A DNA stretch of 20,444 bases, taken from contig DYAA01000011.1 of NCBI GenBank assembly GCA_019419405.1, positions 1 through 20,444 on the forward strand, read 5' to 3'. Below the pieces are notes generated by a model. That model made no database searches and was not told the origin of the DNA. It worked only from the letters and a program-made list of their open reading frames with translations. The translations under genes were made by a program, and so were the position numbers. This DNA is from Collinsella sp. (GTDB lineage: Bacteria > Actinomycetota > Coriobacteriia > Coriobacteriales > Coriobacteriaceae). The first letter of the stretch is position 1. Every line of letters begins with the position of its first letter. Shown in pieces: positions 6,402-13,687 of this stretch.

Positions 6402-6862
6402 ACAGAAAAGTTGGCATTTTTTAAAACGCTTGGCCGTGCTTGGCGCTGCAGTGGGGCTTGAGGTCCCAAAAAACGGCTTCCGACCAGCGTGGTTGATCAA
6501 CTCAATTGTTCAAAAAAGGGTATTCATAAGCGACTTGGCAATGAATTTAAAAATCTTTGGGTGGTGCTGTGGGCCACTGGTATGCATTTTGCGACCACAG
6601 CCTTGTGCCCGCTGACCTGCGGCTTGGCTCAGCTTGTCCCCACGGCACCGTATCTTGAACACAGATCCGTCAAGCATTTGGTCAGCATTTGGTTGGAATG
6701 CGCATGAAGTGCCGTGTGAGCATGGACATATGTGGAGGTCATGAGGTTGTAGCTGCATATTCTTGCAGCCTAGGAGGTTGAAAGATATTATTACCAAGTC
6801 TTTTCCTGCTTCAGGCGCACCTTCACGACCTGAAGCCACATTTGCCCAGAGGAGGTGACAAT
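6402..6862 (+). other. Long intergenic region / rpsF leader
   Basis: About 460 nt with no convincing gene and lower GC than the coding regions. It holds a perfect palindrome GTTGATCAAC (6492-6501), a 7-bp inverted pair GCTGTGG/CCACAGC (6566-6572 and 6595-6601), a direct repeat AGCATTTGGT (6673-6682 and 6684-6693, 11-bp period), a hairpin GCTGCA/TGCAGC (6751-6756 and 6763-6768), and an AGGAGG (6772-6777) with no usable start codon behind it. The rpsF operon promoter must lie here, but no clear -35/-10 pair was found. Confidence 0.5.
6808..6857 (+). promoter_or_regulatory. Possible autoregulatory structure at the rpsF start
   Basis: A perfect 8-bp hairpin (GCTTCAGG 6808-6815 with CCTGAAGC 6829-6836) has a 13-nt loop. 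The loop bases CACCTT (6818-6823) can pair with GAGGTG (6852-6857), which contains the rpsF Shine-Dalgarno, forming a pseudoknot. S6:S18 complexes are known to bind their own mRNA leader in other bacteria; whether this is that element is inference. Confidence 0.4.
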
Positions 6863-7156
6863 ATGAAGGCTTATGAACTGCTGTTCTTTGTTGACCCGTC
6901 GCTCGACCCCGAGACTCGTCTCGCTGTTATGAAGCGTATCGATACCACGATCGCTGAGGGCGCTGGCAAGGTCGACTCCGTTGACGAGTGGGGCAAGCGC
7001 AAGCTCGCCTACGAGATCAACGACCTCACCGATGGTGACTACACCCTCATCAACTTCCACGCAGATCCTACCCAGATCGCCGAGCTTGATCGCGTCCTGC
7101 GCATCACCGACGCTGTGGTCCGCCACATGATCGTCCGTCGCGACGACCAGGAGTAA
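6863..7156 (+). CDS. rpsF: 30S ribosomal protein S6
   Basis: The 97-residue S6 protein, which pairs with S18 on the platform of the small ribosomal subunit. It starts with the typical MKAYELLFFVDPSLD and contains the conserved GKRKLAYEI (44-52) and a C-terminal RITDAVVRHMIVRRD segment. ATG 6863 follows GGAGGTG (6851-6857). The frame could start seven codons upstream at 6842, but that would include the ribosome site and spoil the standard S6 N-terminus. First gene of rpsF-ssb-rpsR-rplI, the usual bacterial arrangement, with a long leader that may carry feedback control. Confidence 0.97.
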   Translation: MKAYELLFFVDPSLDPETRLAVMKRIDTTIAEGAGKVDSVDEWGKRKLAYEINDLTDGDYTLINFHADPTQIAELDRVLRITDAVVRHMIVRRDDQE

Positions 7157-7204
7157 GACTGTCGTTTTGGACTGGGCTTGTGCCCCAAGAGGAAGTAGTG
7201 AGTT

Positions 7205-7657
7205 ATGAGCATCAATCGAGTGAACATCACCGGTAACCTCACCCGCGATCCCGAGCTGCGCGCCACCGCCGGCGGAACCCAGGTTCTGTCCTTTGGCGTC
7301 GCCGTGAACGATCGTCGCCGCAACGCGCAGACTGGCGAGTGGGAGGACTATCCCAACTTTGTCGACTGCACCATGTTCGGCACCCGCGCCGAGGCCGTGA
7401 GCCGTTTCCTGGCAAAGGGAAACAAGGTCGCGATCGAGGGCAAGCTGCGCTACAGCTCTTGGGAGCGCGACGGCCAGCGCCGGAGCAAGCTTGAGGTCAT
7501 CGTCGATGAGATCGAGTTTATGAGCTCCCGTGGTGGCCAGGGTGGCTACGACCAGGGCGGTTACGCCCCCGCAGCTCCCGCGCCCGCAGCACGTCCTGCC
7601 GCACCGGTGGCTACGCCGCCCGCGGTCGACGTCTACGATGAGGACATCCCGTTCTAA
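7205..7657 (+). CDS. ssb: Single-stranded DNA-binding protein
   Basis: A 150-residue SSB that coats single-stranded DNA during replication, recombination and repair. The OB-fold covers about residues 1-108 (SINRVNITGNLTRDPELR, then FVDCTMFGTRAEAVSRFLAKG, KLRYSSWERDG). A flexible Gly/Tyr/Gln then Pro/Ala-rich linker follows (about 110-140), and the protein ends in the acidic interaction peptide DVYDEDIPF, which recruits partner proteins. AGAGGAAG (7188-7195) lies nine bases before ATG 7205. It lies between rpsF (48 nt upstream) and rpsR, a common arrangement that ties SSB supply to ribosomal protein expression. Confidence 0.97.
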   Translation: MSINRVNITGNLTRDPELRATAGGTQVLSFGVAVNDRRRNAQTGEWEDYPNFVDCTMFGTRAEAVSRFLAKGNKVAIEGKLRYSSWERDGQRRSKLEVIVDEIEFMSSRGGQGGYDQGGYAPAAPAPAARPAAPVATPPAVDVYDEDIPF

Positions 7658-7684
7658 GGGTTGTTCACCTATTTTTGAGTGAGA

Positions 7685-7710
7685 GGCGGCTTCGGTTCGC
7701 CGAAGTTGCC
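7685..7710 (+). promoter_or_regulatory. UUCG-capped hairpin before rpsR
   Basis: An 11-bp stem (7685-7695 with 7700-7710, including two G-T pairs) is capped by TTCG, an unusually stable RNA tetraloop. No T-run follows, so it is not a terminator. It lies 19 nt upstream of the rpsR start, inside the operon mRNA, where it could protect against degradation, guide processing or affect rpsR translation. Confidence 0.6.
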
Positions 7711-7729
7711 AAACGAAAGGTATTTTGAC

Positions 7730-7996
7730 ATGGCTAATGATTTTTCTGCACGTCAGCCGCGTCGTAAGTACTGCCAGTTCTGCAAGGAGAACACTGAGTT
7801 CATCGACTATAAGGACACTCAGCTTCTCCGTAAGTACATGACCGACCGTGGCAAGATTAAGCCCCGTCGCGTCACTGGCGCTTGCACGCAGCATCAGCAT
7901 GACATCGCCAACGCCATCAAGCGCGCCCGCGAGATGGCTCTCCTGCCGTACACCGTCCCCGTGGTTTCCTCTCGTGGCAACCGCGACCGCGGCTAA
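7730..7996 (+). CDS. rpsR: 30S ribosomal protein S18 (zinc-binding type)
   Basis: The 88-residue S18, partner of S6 in the 30S platform. The core IDYKDTQLLRKYMTDRGKIKPRR is typical. Four possible metal ligands are present: the CxxC of YCQFCKE and the C-x2-H of ACTQHQH, matching the Cys-containing (C+) form of S18 rather than the zinc-free form. ATG 7730 is chosen because the protein then begins MANDFSARQPRRKY and GAAAGG (7715-7720) lies nine bases upstream; the frame continues upstream to 7679 only through the UUCG hairpin. rplI follows after 15 nt. Confidence 0.96.
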   Translation: MANDFSARQPRRKYCQFCKENTEFIDYKDTQLLRKYMTDRGKIKPRRVTGACTQHQHDIANAIKRAREMALLPYTVPVVSSRGNRDRG

Positions 7997-8011
7997 GAAG
8001 GGAGACGCATC

Positions 8012-8551
8012 ATGAAGGTTATTCTTCTCGATGAGATCAAGGGCAAGGGCGGCGAGGGTGACGTCGTAGAGGTCGCTCAGGGTTACGCTGAGAACTTCCT
8101 GTTCCCCAAGAAGCTCGCTGTTGCCGCCACCAAGGGCAACCTCAAGCAGCTTGACGAGCGTCGCAACAACATCGCCAAGCGCGAGGCCGTCCGTCTGGCT
8201 ACCGCCAACGAGACCAAGGCTGCCTTCGAGGGCAAGACGGTCACCGTTGACGTCAAGGTCGGCGACGAGGGCATCCTCTTTGGCTCCGTTACCGCCGCTA
8301 TGATCGCTGACGCCATCAAGGCTCAGCTCGGTATGGACATCGACCGCAAGCGCGTCGAGCTCGGTAAGCCCATCAAGGTTGCCGGTGCCCACACCGTTGC
8401 CATCTCGCTGTACCGCGAGATCAAGGCCGAGGTTGTCGTTCTCGTCGGCGTTACCGCCGAGGAGCTCGCTGCCGAGGCTGAGGTCGAGGAGGCCGCTGAG
8501 GTCGCCGAGGCCGAGACCGCCGAGGTCGAGACTGAGGCTGCTGCCGAGTAG
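8012..8551 (+). CDS. rplI: 50S ribosomal protein L9 with acidic C-terminal tail
   Basis: L9 binds 23S rRNA near the L1 stalk and helps maintain reading frame. The N-terminal domain shows MKVILLDEIKGKGGEGDVVEVAQGYAENFLFPKKLA; a connecting helix and the C-terminal domain (ILFGSVTAAMIADAI, 88-102) follow. At 179 residues it is about 30 longer than the usual 147-150: residues 149-179 form a tail made almost wholly of Ala, Glu, Val and Thr, with no basic residues. AAGGGAG (7998-8004) is seven bases before ATG 8012. Last gene of the operon, with a strong terminator 34 nt beyond. Confidence 0.96.
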   Translation: MKVILLDEIKGKGGEGDVVEVAQGYAENFLFPKKLAVAATKGNLKQLDERRNNIAKREAVRLATANETKAAFEGKTVTVDVKVGDEGILFGSVTAAMIADAIKAQLGMDIDRKRVELGKPIKVAGAHTVAISLYREIKAEVVVLVGVTAEELAAEAEVEEAAEVAEAETAEVETEAAAE

Positions 8552-8585
8552 CATTTGCTGCAACGCAACAATCTTGTTCTAAGAA

Positions 8586-8615
8586 GGGCGCTCTGGGAAA
8601 CCAGGGCGCCCTTTT
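8586..8615 (+). terminator. Terminator of the rpsF-rplI operon
   Basis: An 11-bp stem (GGGCGCTCTGG 8586-8596 with 8601-8611) with a GAAA tetraloop and a T-run from 8612. It separates the ribosomal protein operon from dnaB. Confidence 0.93.
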
Positions 8616-8642
8616 GTTTTTTGCGCTGAGTGAGTGTCATGG

Positions 8643-8680
8643 TGAACGTTGCGTCGAAGTCCTATATACAGGACCGTTCA
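8643..8680. repeat. Two-part inverted repeat upstream of dnaB
   Basis: TGAACG (8643-8648) pairs with CGTTCA (8675-8680), and inside it GTCCT (8659-8663) pairs with AGGAC (8670-8674). The right arms are contiguous while the left arms are separated by 10 nt. It lies between the operon terminator and the dnaB promoter; an operator or chance. Confidence 0.35.
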
Positions 8681-8703
8681 TCCGTTTGGTTCGGTGATGA
8701 TTG

Positions 8704-8742
8704 GCGGCGCGCGCCGCGTTTTGGGACCGTGGCTGATACTAT
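8704..8742 (+). promoter_or_regulatory. dnaB promoter with GC palindrome
   Basis: An extended -10 element TG-A-TACTAT (8734-8742) predicts a start near 8749, about 27 nt before dnaB. No good -35 is seen, as is common for extended -10 promoters. A perfect 14-bp palindrome GCGGCGCGCGCCGC (8704-8717) occupies the -35 zone and could be a protein-binding site. Confidence 0.5.
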
Positions 8743-8775
8743 GGATGCTCGCAAGCGATATGAATGAGGATGCTC

Positions 8776-10167
8776 ATGGCATATGACGATAGGGAGACCG
8801 GGCTGACGGTTGAGGACCGCGGCTCCAAGTTGGGTCTTCCCCAAAACCAAGATGCAGAGGCCAATGTACTGGCCGCTATGCTGCTATCGCCCGAGGTGGT
8901 CGAAGAGGCCCAGGTCGAGCTGCAGCCCGATGACTTCTACCGGCCCATTCATAAGACCATCTATACCGCGATGGTCGATATGTACAACAGCCGCATTCCC
9001 ATCGACTCCATCTCGCTGATCGATTACCTGCGAAGCATCAACAAGCTTGATGCCGTGGGCGGCGAGGCCTACATTTTGGAGTTGATGGGTCAGACCCTGT
9101 CGCTCGTCAACTGGCAGCACCATGCCGCTATCGTTCGCCGCGATTCGATGCTGCGTGAGCTGATCGGCGCCACCAACGAGATCAACGCGCTGGCCTATAA
9201 CGCTCCCACCGATACCAAAGAGGTCGTGGAGCTGGCCGAGAGCAAGTTGCTCAAGGTCACGGCGCGCGAGGTCAAGTCGAGCTACAAGACGCTGACCGAG
9301 TTTATGGTCGAGGCCTATAACGAGGCCGAGGAAGTGTGCCAGGCAGGCGGCCAGGCTGCGGGCGTGCCCACGGGCTTCCCGTCGCTCGACCGCATGCTCA
9401 TGGGTTTTCGCGAGGGCCAGCTCATCATCATCGGCGCCCGCCCTGCTGTGGGTAAGACGTCGTTCGCCCTGAATCTGGCGCTCAACGCTGCCGCGGCCGG
9501 TTATACCGTCGGCTTCTTCTCGCTGGAGATGTCGGGCAAGGAAATTGCCCAGCGTCTGATTTGCGCCTACGCCATGATTTCGATCAGTGACTTCCGCATG
9601 GGCCGCATTAGCCCCGAGCAGTGGGCCAATATCAACGAGGCCACGCAGACCTTGTCCAAGCTCGATATTCTGATTGACGATACGCCCGGCACCACAGTGA
9701 CCGAGATTCGCGCCAAGAGCCGCCGCATGCTCCACAACAAGGAGAAGGCCATCATCATCCTGGACTACCTGCAGCTGGTGAGTCCTCCGCCGGGACGCCG
9801 CTCCGAGAGCCGTACCGTCGAGGTCTCCGAGATGTCGCGTGGTCTGAAGATCATGGCCAAGGAACTCAAGATCCCGCTCATCGCGCTGTCGCAGCTCTCG
9901 CGTCAGGTCGAATCCCGTACCGGCAAGCGCCCGCAGCTTTCCGACCTTCGTGAATCGGGCTCCATCGAGCAGGACGCCGATATCGTTATGTTCTTGGACC
10001 GCTCCGCCGACGAGGCCGAAGCCTCGCGCGACGATCGACCCGACGAGGGCGTTACGCGTATCGTCGTGGCCAAGAACCGTTCGGGCCCGATCGGCGACGT
10101 CGACCTGATGTTCCTGCCGGCATCCACCAAGTTCTATGAGCTTGATGGGGCACATGCCGAGGAGTAG
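8776..10167 (+). CDS. dnaB: Replicative DNA helicase DnaB
   Basis: A 463-residue hexameric helicase that unwinds DNA at the replication fork. The N-terminal primase-interacting domain begins LPQNQDAEANVLAAML and includes DDFYRPIHKTIYTAM. The RecA-like domain has Walker A GARPAVGKT (220-228), FFSLEMSGKE, Walker B IIILDYLQL (D330), and the SQLSRQVE and LRESGSIEQDAD motifs. Three in-frame ATGs lie close together (8764, 8770, 8776); 8776 is chosen because GAGGA (8766-8770) sits five bases upstream. No intein is present in the P-loop region, where DnaB inteins often insert. It has its own promoter after the rplI terminator, while the next gene's promoter overlaps its end. Confidence 0.96.
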   Translation: MAYDDRETGLTVEDRGSKLGLPQNQDAEANVLAAMLLSPEVVEEAQVELQPDDFYRPIHKTIYTAMVDMYNSRIPIDSISLIDYLRSINKLDAVGGEAYILELMGQTLSLVNWQHHAAIVRRDSMLRELIGATNEINALAYNAPTDTKEVVELAESKLLKVTAREVKSSYKTLTEFMVEAYNEAEEVCQAGGQAAGVPTGFPSLDRMLMGFREGQLIIIGARPAVGKTSFALNLALNAAAAGYTVGFFSLEMSGKEIAQRLICAYAMISISDFRMGRISPEQWANINEATQTLSKLDILIDDTPGTTVTEIRAKSRRMLHNKEKAIIILDYLQLVSPPPGRRSESRTVEVSEMSRGLKIMAKELKIPLIALSQLSRQVESRTGKRPQLSDLRESGSIEQDADIVMFLDRSADEAEASRDDRPDEGVTRIVVAKNRSGPIGDVDLMFLPASTKFYELDGAHAEE

Positions 10168-10194
10168 GACAGGCGCCCGTTGCACGGGTATACT
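10166..10194 (+). promoter_or_regulatory. purA promoter
   Basis: A consensus -10 TATACT (10189-10194) with a weak -35 AGGACA (10166-10171) at 17 bp. The -35 overlaps the dnaB stop codon. The expected start is near 10201, about 60 nt before purA. Confidence 0.6.
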
Positions 10195-10260
10195 GGGAAT
10201 GTTTTGTGCTTCTGCGTGCCGGCGTGGCGCGTAGACAGTCCATGAATGTAAGGAGTAAAC

Positions 10261-11547
10261 ATGCCGTCAACCGTTTTGGTCGGTGCCCAGTGGGGCGATG
10301 AGGGCAAGGGTAAGATCTGCGACCTGGTCGCCGGCGACTTCGATGCCGTCGTGCGCTACTCGGGCGGCAACAACGCCGGCCACACCATCGTCGTCAACGG
10401 CAAGAAGTACGGCCTGCACCAGGTGCCCTCCGGCATCATGTATTCCGACCATGTGTCGGTGATCGGTAACGGCTGCGTCGTCAACCCCAAGGTTGTCCTT
10501 GAGGAGATCGACATGTTTGAGGCCGACGGCATCACCACCAAGAACCTCAAGATTAGCGGCAACGCGCATGTCATCATGCCGTACCACATCGACCTGGATG
10601 GCGCCTTTGAGCAGAAGCTCGGCAAGAAGAACATCGGTACCACCAAGCGCGGTATCGGTCCGTGCTATCAGGACAAGATGGCCCGCATTGGCCTGCGCAT
10701 GCAGGATATGCTGGACGAGGCGCTGTTCCGCGACAAGCTTGAGACCGCTCTCGCCCGCGTGAACCCCGAGCTTGAGCTCATCTACAACCTGCCCACCTAC
10801 ACCGTGGACCAGATTTGCGACGAGTACCTGCCCATGGCCGAGCGCCTGCGTCCCTACATCACCGAGACGAGCCTGCTGCTCAACAACATGATCGATGAGG
10901 GCAAGGACCTGCTGTTTGAGGGCGCCCAGGCGACGTTGCTCGACATCGACCACGGCACCTATCCGTACGTGACGTCTTCCAACTGCACCGCCGGCGGCGC
11001 CATCACCGGCTCCGGCGTGGGCATGAAGAACGTCGACCGCGTGCTGGGCGTCATGAAGGCCTATATCACCCGCGTCGGTTCGGGCCCCATGCCCACCGAG
11101 CTTTCCTATGAGTCCGAGGCCGGTCACACGCTGACCGAGGAGGGCTATGAGTACGGTGTGACCACCGGTCGCCGTCGTCGCTGCGGCTGGTTCGACGGCC
11201 CCATCGCCAACTACGCCTCACGCGTCAACGGCCTCACCGATATCGCCCTGACTAAGCTCGACGTGCTTTCGGCCTTCGACACCATCAAGGTGTGCGTGGC
11301 CTACGACGTCGATGGCGAGCGCTACACCAGCGTGCCCGAGCATCAGGTGCGCTTTGAGCATGCCAAGCCCATCTACGAGGAGCTCCCCGGCTGGAAGTGC
11401 GACATCACCGGTTGCCGCAGCTTTGATGAGCTGCCGCAGGAGGCTCAGGACTACGTGGCGTTTATCGAGGATCTGGCACACACCCGCGTGACGTTCATTG
11501 GCGTCGGCGCCGGTCGCGAGCAGATCATCAACCGATTCTGGAAGTAA
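10261..11547 (+). CDS. purA: Adenylosuccinate synthetase
   Basis: Catalyses the GTP-dependent joining of IMP and aspartate to adenylosuccinate, the committed step to AMP. At 428 residues it has family length. The N-terminal GAQWGDEGKGK (8-18) supplies the catalytic Asp13, and GGNNAGHT the catalytic His41, at the same positions as in E. coli. Further family blocks are GTTKRGIGPCYQDK, FEGAQATLLDIDHGTYPYVTSSN and the TTGRRRRCGWFD loop. AAGGAG (10250-10255) is five bases before ATG 10261. It lies between dnaB and purD, all on one strand, with its own promoter and a hairpin after the stop. Nothing is unusual. Confidence 0.97.
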   Translation: MPSTVLVGAQWGDEGKGKICDLVAGDFDAVVRYSGGNNAGHTIVVNGKKYGLHQVPSGIMYSDHVSVIGNGCVVNPKVVLEEIDMFEADGITTKNLKISGNAHVIMPYHIDLDGAFEQKLGKKNIGTTKRGIGPCYQDKMARIGLRMQDMLDEALFRDKLETALARVNPELELIYNLPTYTVDQICDEYLPMAERLRPYITETSLLLNNMIDEGKDLLFEGAQATLLDIDHGTYPYVTSSNCTAGGAITGSGVGMKNVDRVLGVMKAYITRVGSGPMPTELSYESEAGHTLTEEGYEYGVTTGRRRRCGWFDGPIANYASRVNGLTDIALTKLDVLSAFDTIKVCVAYDVDGERYTSVPEHQVRFEHAKPIYEELPGWKCDITGCRSFDELPQEAQDYVAFIEDLAHTRVTFIGVGAGREQIINRFWK

Positions 11548-11569
11548 TCGGGACTATTTGGTTATTGCG

Positions 11570-11613
11570 ATATACCCCTTTGCAGCCCAAGCGGGCGGCC
11601 GAGGGGTATATTT
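11570..11613 (+). terminator. Hairpin between purA and purD (terminator or attenuator)
   Basis: A perfect 10-bp outer stem ATATACCCCT/AGGGGTATAT (11570-11579 and 11602-11611) encloses an inner GCCC/GGGC hairpin and is followed by only three T, a G and CTT. It would weakly terminate purA transcripts. As no promoter is evident between it and purD, partial read-through is likely. Confidence 0.6.
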
Positions 11614-11665
11614 GCTTGCAAAGGGCTCGCGCGGAGCGGGCCATTCATCCATAGAGGAGGCACCC

Positions 11666-12970
11666 TTGAAGGCGGACACTCAAACCATCGACATCCTGTT
11701 GTTGGGCAGCGGCGGCCGTGAGCATGCTTTGGCAGCTAAGCTCGCAGCATCACCGCGCGCCGGCAAGCTCTACATCGCGCCGGGCAACGGCGGCACCGCG
11801 AGCTGCGGCGAGAACGTTGTTCTCGACGACTGCGATCCTGCGGCCGTGGCGGCGTTTGCGCAGAGCCACGGATGCGGACTCGTGGTAATTGGCCCCGAGG
11901 CTCCGCTCGTGGCGGGCGTGGCCGACGCCGTGCGCGCGGTGGGTATTCCCTGCTTTGGCCCGGGTGCCGAGGGCGCCCAGATGGAGGGCTCTAAGCTGTT
12001 CTCCAAGCAGCTCATGGAGCGCGCGGGCATTCCGACGGCAGCCTACGGCTCGTTTACCGACGAGGCTTCGGCTCTTGCTTATGTGCGTGAGCAGGGCGCT
12101 CCGCTGGTCGTCAAGGCCGACGGCCTTGCCGCGGGCAAGGGCGTTATCGTGGCGACCGAACTTGAGCAGGCCGAGGAGGCCGTGCGCGAGTGCTTTGGCG
12201 GCACCTTTGGCGATGCCGGCAACACCGTGGTTATCGAGGAGATGCTGACCGGCCCCGAGTGCTCGCTTTTGGCCTTTACCGACGGCAAGACCGTGCGCCC
12301 CATGGCCACCTCGCAGGACCACAAGCGCGCGCTCGAGGGCGACAAGGGCCCCAACACCGGCGGCATGGGTGTCTACAGCCCGGTGCCCATCGTGACCGAC
12401 GAGGAGCACGCCACCATGGTGAAGGTCATGGAGCAGACCGTTGCCGAGCTTGCTGCCGAGGGCATCGACTACCGCGGCTGCCTGTACGGCGGCTTTATGC
12501 TCACGCCCGCCGGCCCCAAGGTGCTGGAGTTCAATGCCCGCTTTGGCGACCCCGAGACGCAGGTCGTGCTGCCGCGCCTTAAGAACGACCTGGTTGAGGT
12601 CATGCTGGCCTGCGCCAACTGTGAGCTCGATCAGATTGAGCTCGACTGGCGCGACGAGTGGGCCGTGGCCGTTGTCCTGACGAGCGCGGGCTATCCCGGC
12701 AGCTACGAGAGGGGCAAGGTCATCGCCGGTATCACCGATGCCGAGGCCATGGAGAACGTGACCGTGTACCACGCGGGCACTGCTGTGGTGAACGGCCAGC
12801 TCTTGACCAATGGTGGTCGCGTGCTTGCCGTGACCGCTCTGGGCGACACGTTCGAGAACGCTCGCAACCTTGCCTACGAGGCCTGCGAGAAGATTGATTT
12901 TGAGGGTAAGACCCTGCGTCACGACATCGGCCTGCGCGCGCTGCGCGGCCGCGACGCCTGGGATGCCTAA
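11666..12970 (+). CDS. purD: Phosphoribosylamine-glycine ligase (GARS)
   Basis: The second step of de novo purine synthesis: ATP-dependent joining of glycine to phosphoribosylamine. The 434-residue protein has the N-terminal GSGGREHAL motif, the ATP-grasp core with VVKADGLAAGKGV and HKRALEGDKGPNTGGMG (from about 219), and the metal-binding EFNARFGDPETQ block. It begins at TTG 11666: GAGGAGG lies about five bases upstream, the length then matches the family, and no ATG lies between the ribosome site and the GSGGREHAL motif. The frame is open further upstream to 11498 but there overlaps purA. The NUDIX gene follows after 21 nt. Confidence 0.95.
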   Translation: MKADTQTIDILLLGSGGREHALAAKLAASPRAGKLYIAPGNGGTASCGENVVLDDCDPAAVAAFAQSHGCGLVVIGPEAPLVAGVADAVRAVGIPCFGPGAEGAQMEGSKLFSKQLMERAGIPTAAYGSFTDEASALAYVREQGAPLVVKADGLAAGKGVIVATELEQAEEAVRECFGGTFGDAGNTVVIEEMLTGPECSLLAFTDGKTVRPMATSQDHKRALEGDKGPNTGGMGVYSPVPIVTDEEHATMVKVMEQTVAELAAEGIDYRGCLYGGFMLTPAGPKVLEFNARFGDPETQVVLPRLKNDLVEVMLACANCELDQIELDWRDEWAVAVVLTSAGYPGSYERGKVIAGITDAEAMENVTVYHAGTAVVNGQLLTNGGRVLAVTALGDTFENARNLAYEACEKIDFEGKTLRHDIGLRALRGRDAWDA

Positions 12971-12991
12971 AGTCCGAGAGGAATGAGACGG

Positions 12992-13687
12992 ATGGACGAA
13001 AAGAACGAAGAGCTCGTGGATGCGCAGATCGTCGAGGAGGACAGCCGCGTGTATGGGCACGCCGAGGGCGAACCTGGTGGCGAGGTCGCTGACGAGCCGG
13101 CGCTGGTGCTGGGCGACGATGACCCGCACGATGCCGAGCTGCACGAGAAGATTCTTTCGGAGGAGTGCGCCTGGAAGGGCAAGATCCTCGACGTCCACCG
13201 TCTTGAGGTTGAGCTGCCCAACGGTCGCCGCAGCGCCCGCGATATCGTTCGCCATCCGGGTGCTGCGGCCGTTGTGGCGCTGACCGAGAGTGGCAAGATC
13301 GTACTGGTGCGTCAGTACCGCACCGCCATCGACCGCGTGACGGTCGAGATTCCCGCCGGCAAGCTCGATTCAGGTGAGGACCCGCTCGATTGCGCCAAGC
13401 GCGAACTGCATGAGGAGACGGGCTTTAGGGCTGGTCGCATTCGCTTTTTGACGTCGATTGTCACGTCCTGCGGTTTTTGCGATGAGATCATCCACATCTA
13501 CTTGGCTACCAAGCTCGAGTTTGATGCGCCCAACCCCGACGATGACGAGTTTGTCAACGTGGACCTGGTGCCGCTGCACGAGCTGATCGACGCCGTGCTC
13601 GACGGCAAGATCGAAGACGCCAAGACCGTCGTGGGCGCTCTTGCCTGCGACAGTATCGCTCACCGACTAGGCGGGGCAGAGCTCTAG
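12992..13687 (+). CDS. NUDIX hydrolase, ADP-ribose pyrophosphatase-like
   Basis: A 231-residue NUDIX hydrolase resembling NudF-type ADP-sugar pyrophosphatases, which cleave ADP-ribose to AMP and ribose-5-phosphate. The NUDIX box G-x5-E-x7-REL-x-EE-x-GF is complete at 123-145 (GKLDSGE ... RELHEETGF). The segment at 158-165 reads TSCGFCDE where typical ADP-ribose pyrophosphatases have a Pro (SPGF), so the substrate is uncertain. Residues 1-50 form a very acidic extension absent from compact family members. ATG 12992 is chosen over 12983 because AGAGGA (12977-12982) directly abuts 12983 but is nine bases from 12992. It is probably co-transcribed with purD. Confidence 0.85.
   Translation: MDEKNEELVDAQIVEEDSRVYGHAEGEPGGEVADEPALVLGDDDPHDAELHEKILSEECAWKGKILDVHRLEVELPNGRRSARDIVRHPGAAAVVALTESGKIVLVRQYRTAIDRVTVEIPAGKLDSGEDPLDCAKRELHEETGFRAGRIRFLTSIVTSCGFCDEIIHIYLATKLEFDAPNPDDDEFVNVDLVPLHELIDAVLDGKIEDAKTVVGALACDSIAHRLGGAEL

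Noticed and set aside
6402..6800. RNase P RNA, 6S RNA, SRP RNA or tmRNA
   Set aside because: I looked for their hallmark conserved segments (for example the GAGGAAAGTCC of RNase P and the GGAAGG region of SRP RNA) and did not see them.
6778..6858. A leader peptide before rpsF starting at TTG 6778 behind AGGAGG
   Set aside because: The Shine-Dalgarno directly touches the TTG with no spacer, no other usable start exists in frame, and the peptide shows no regulatory codon pattern.
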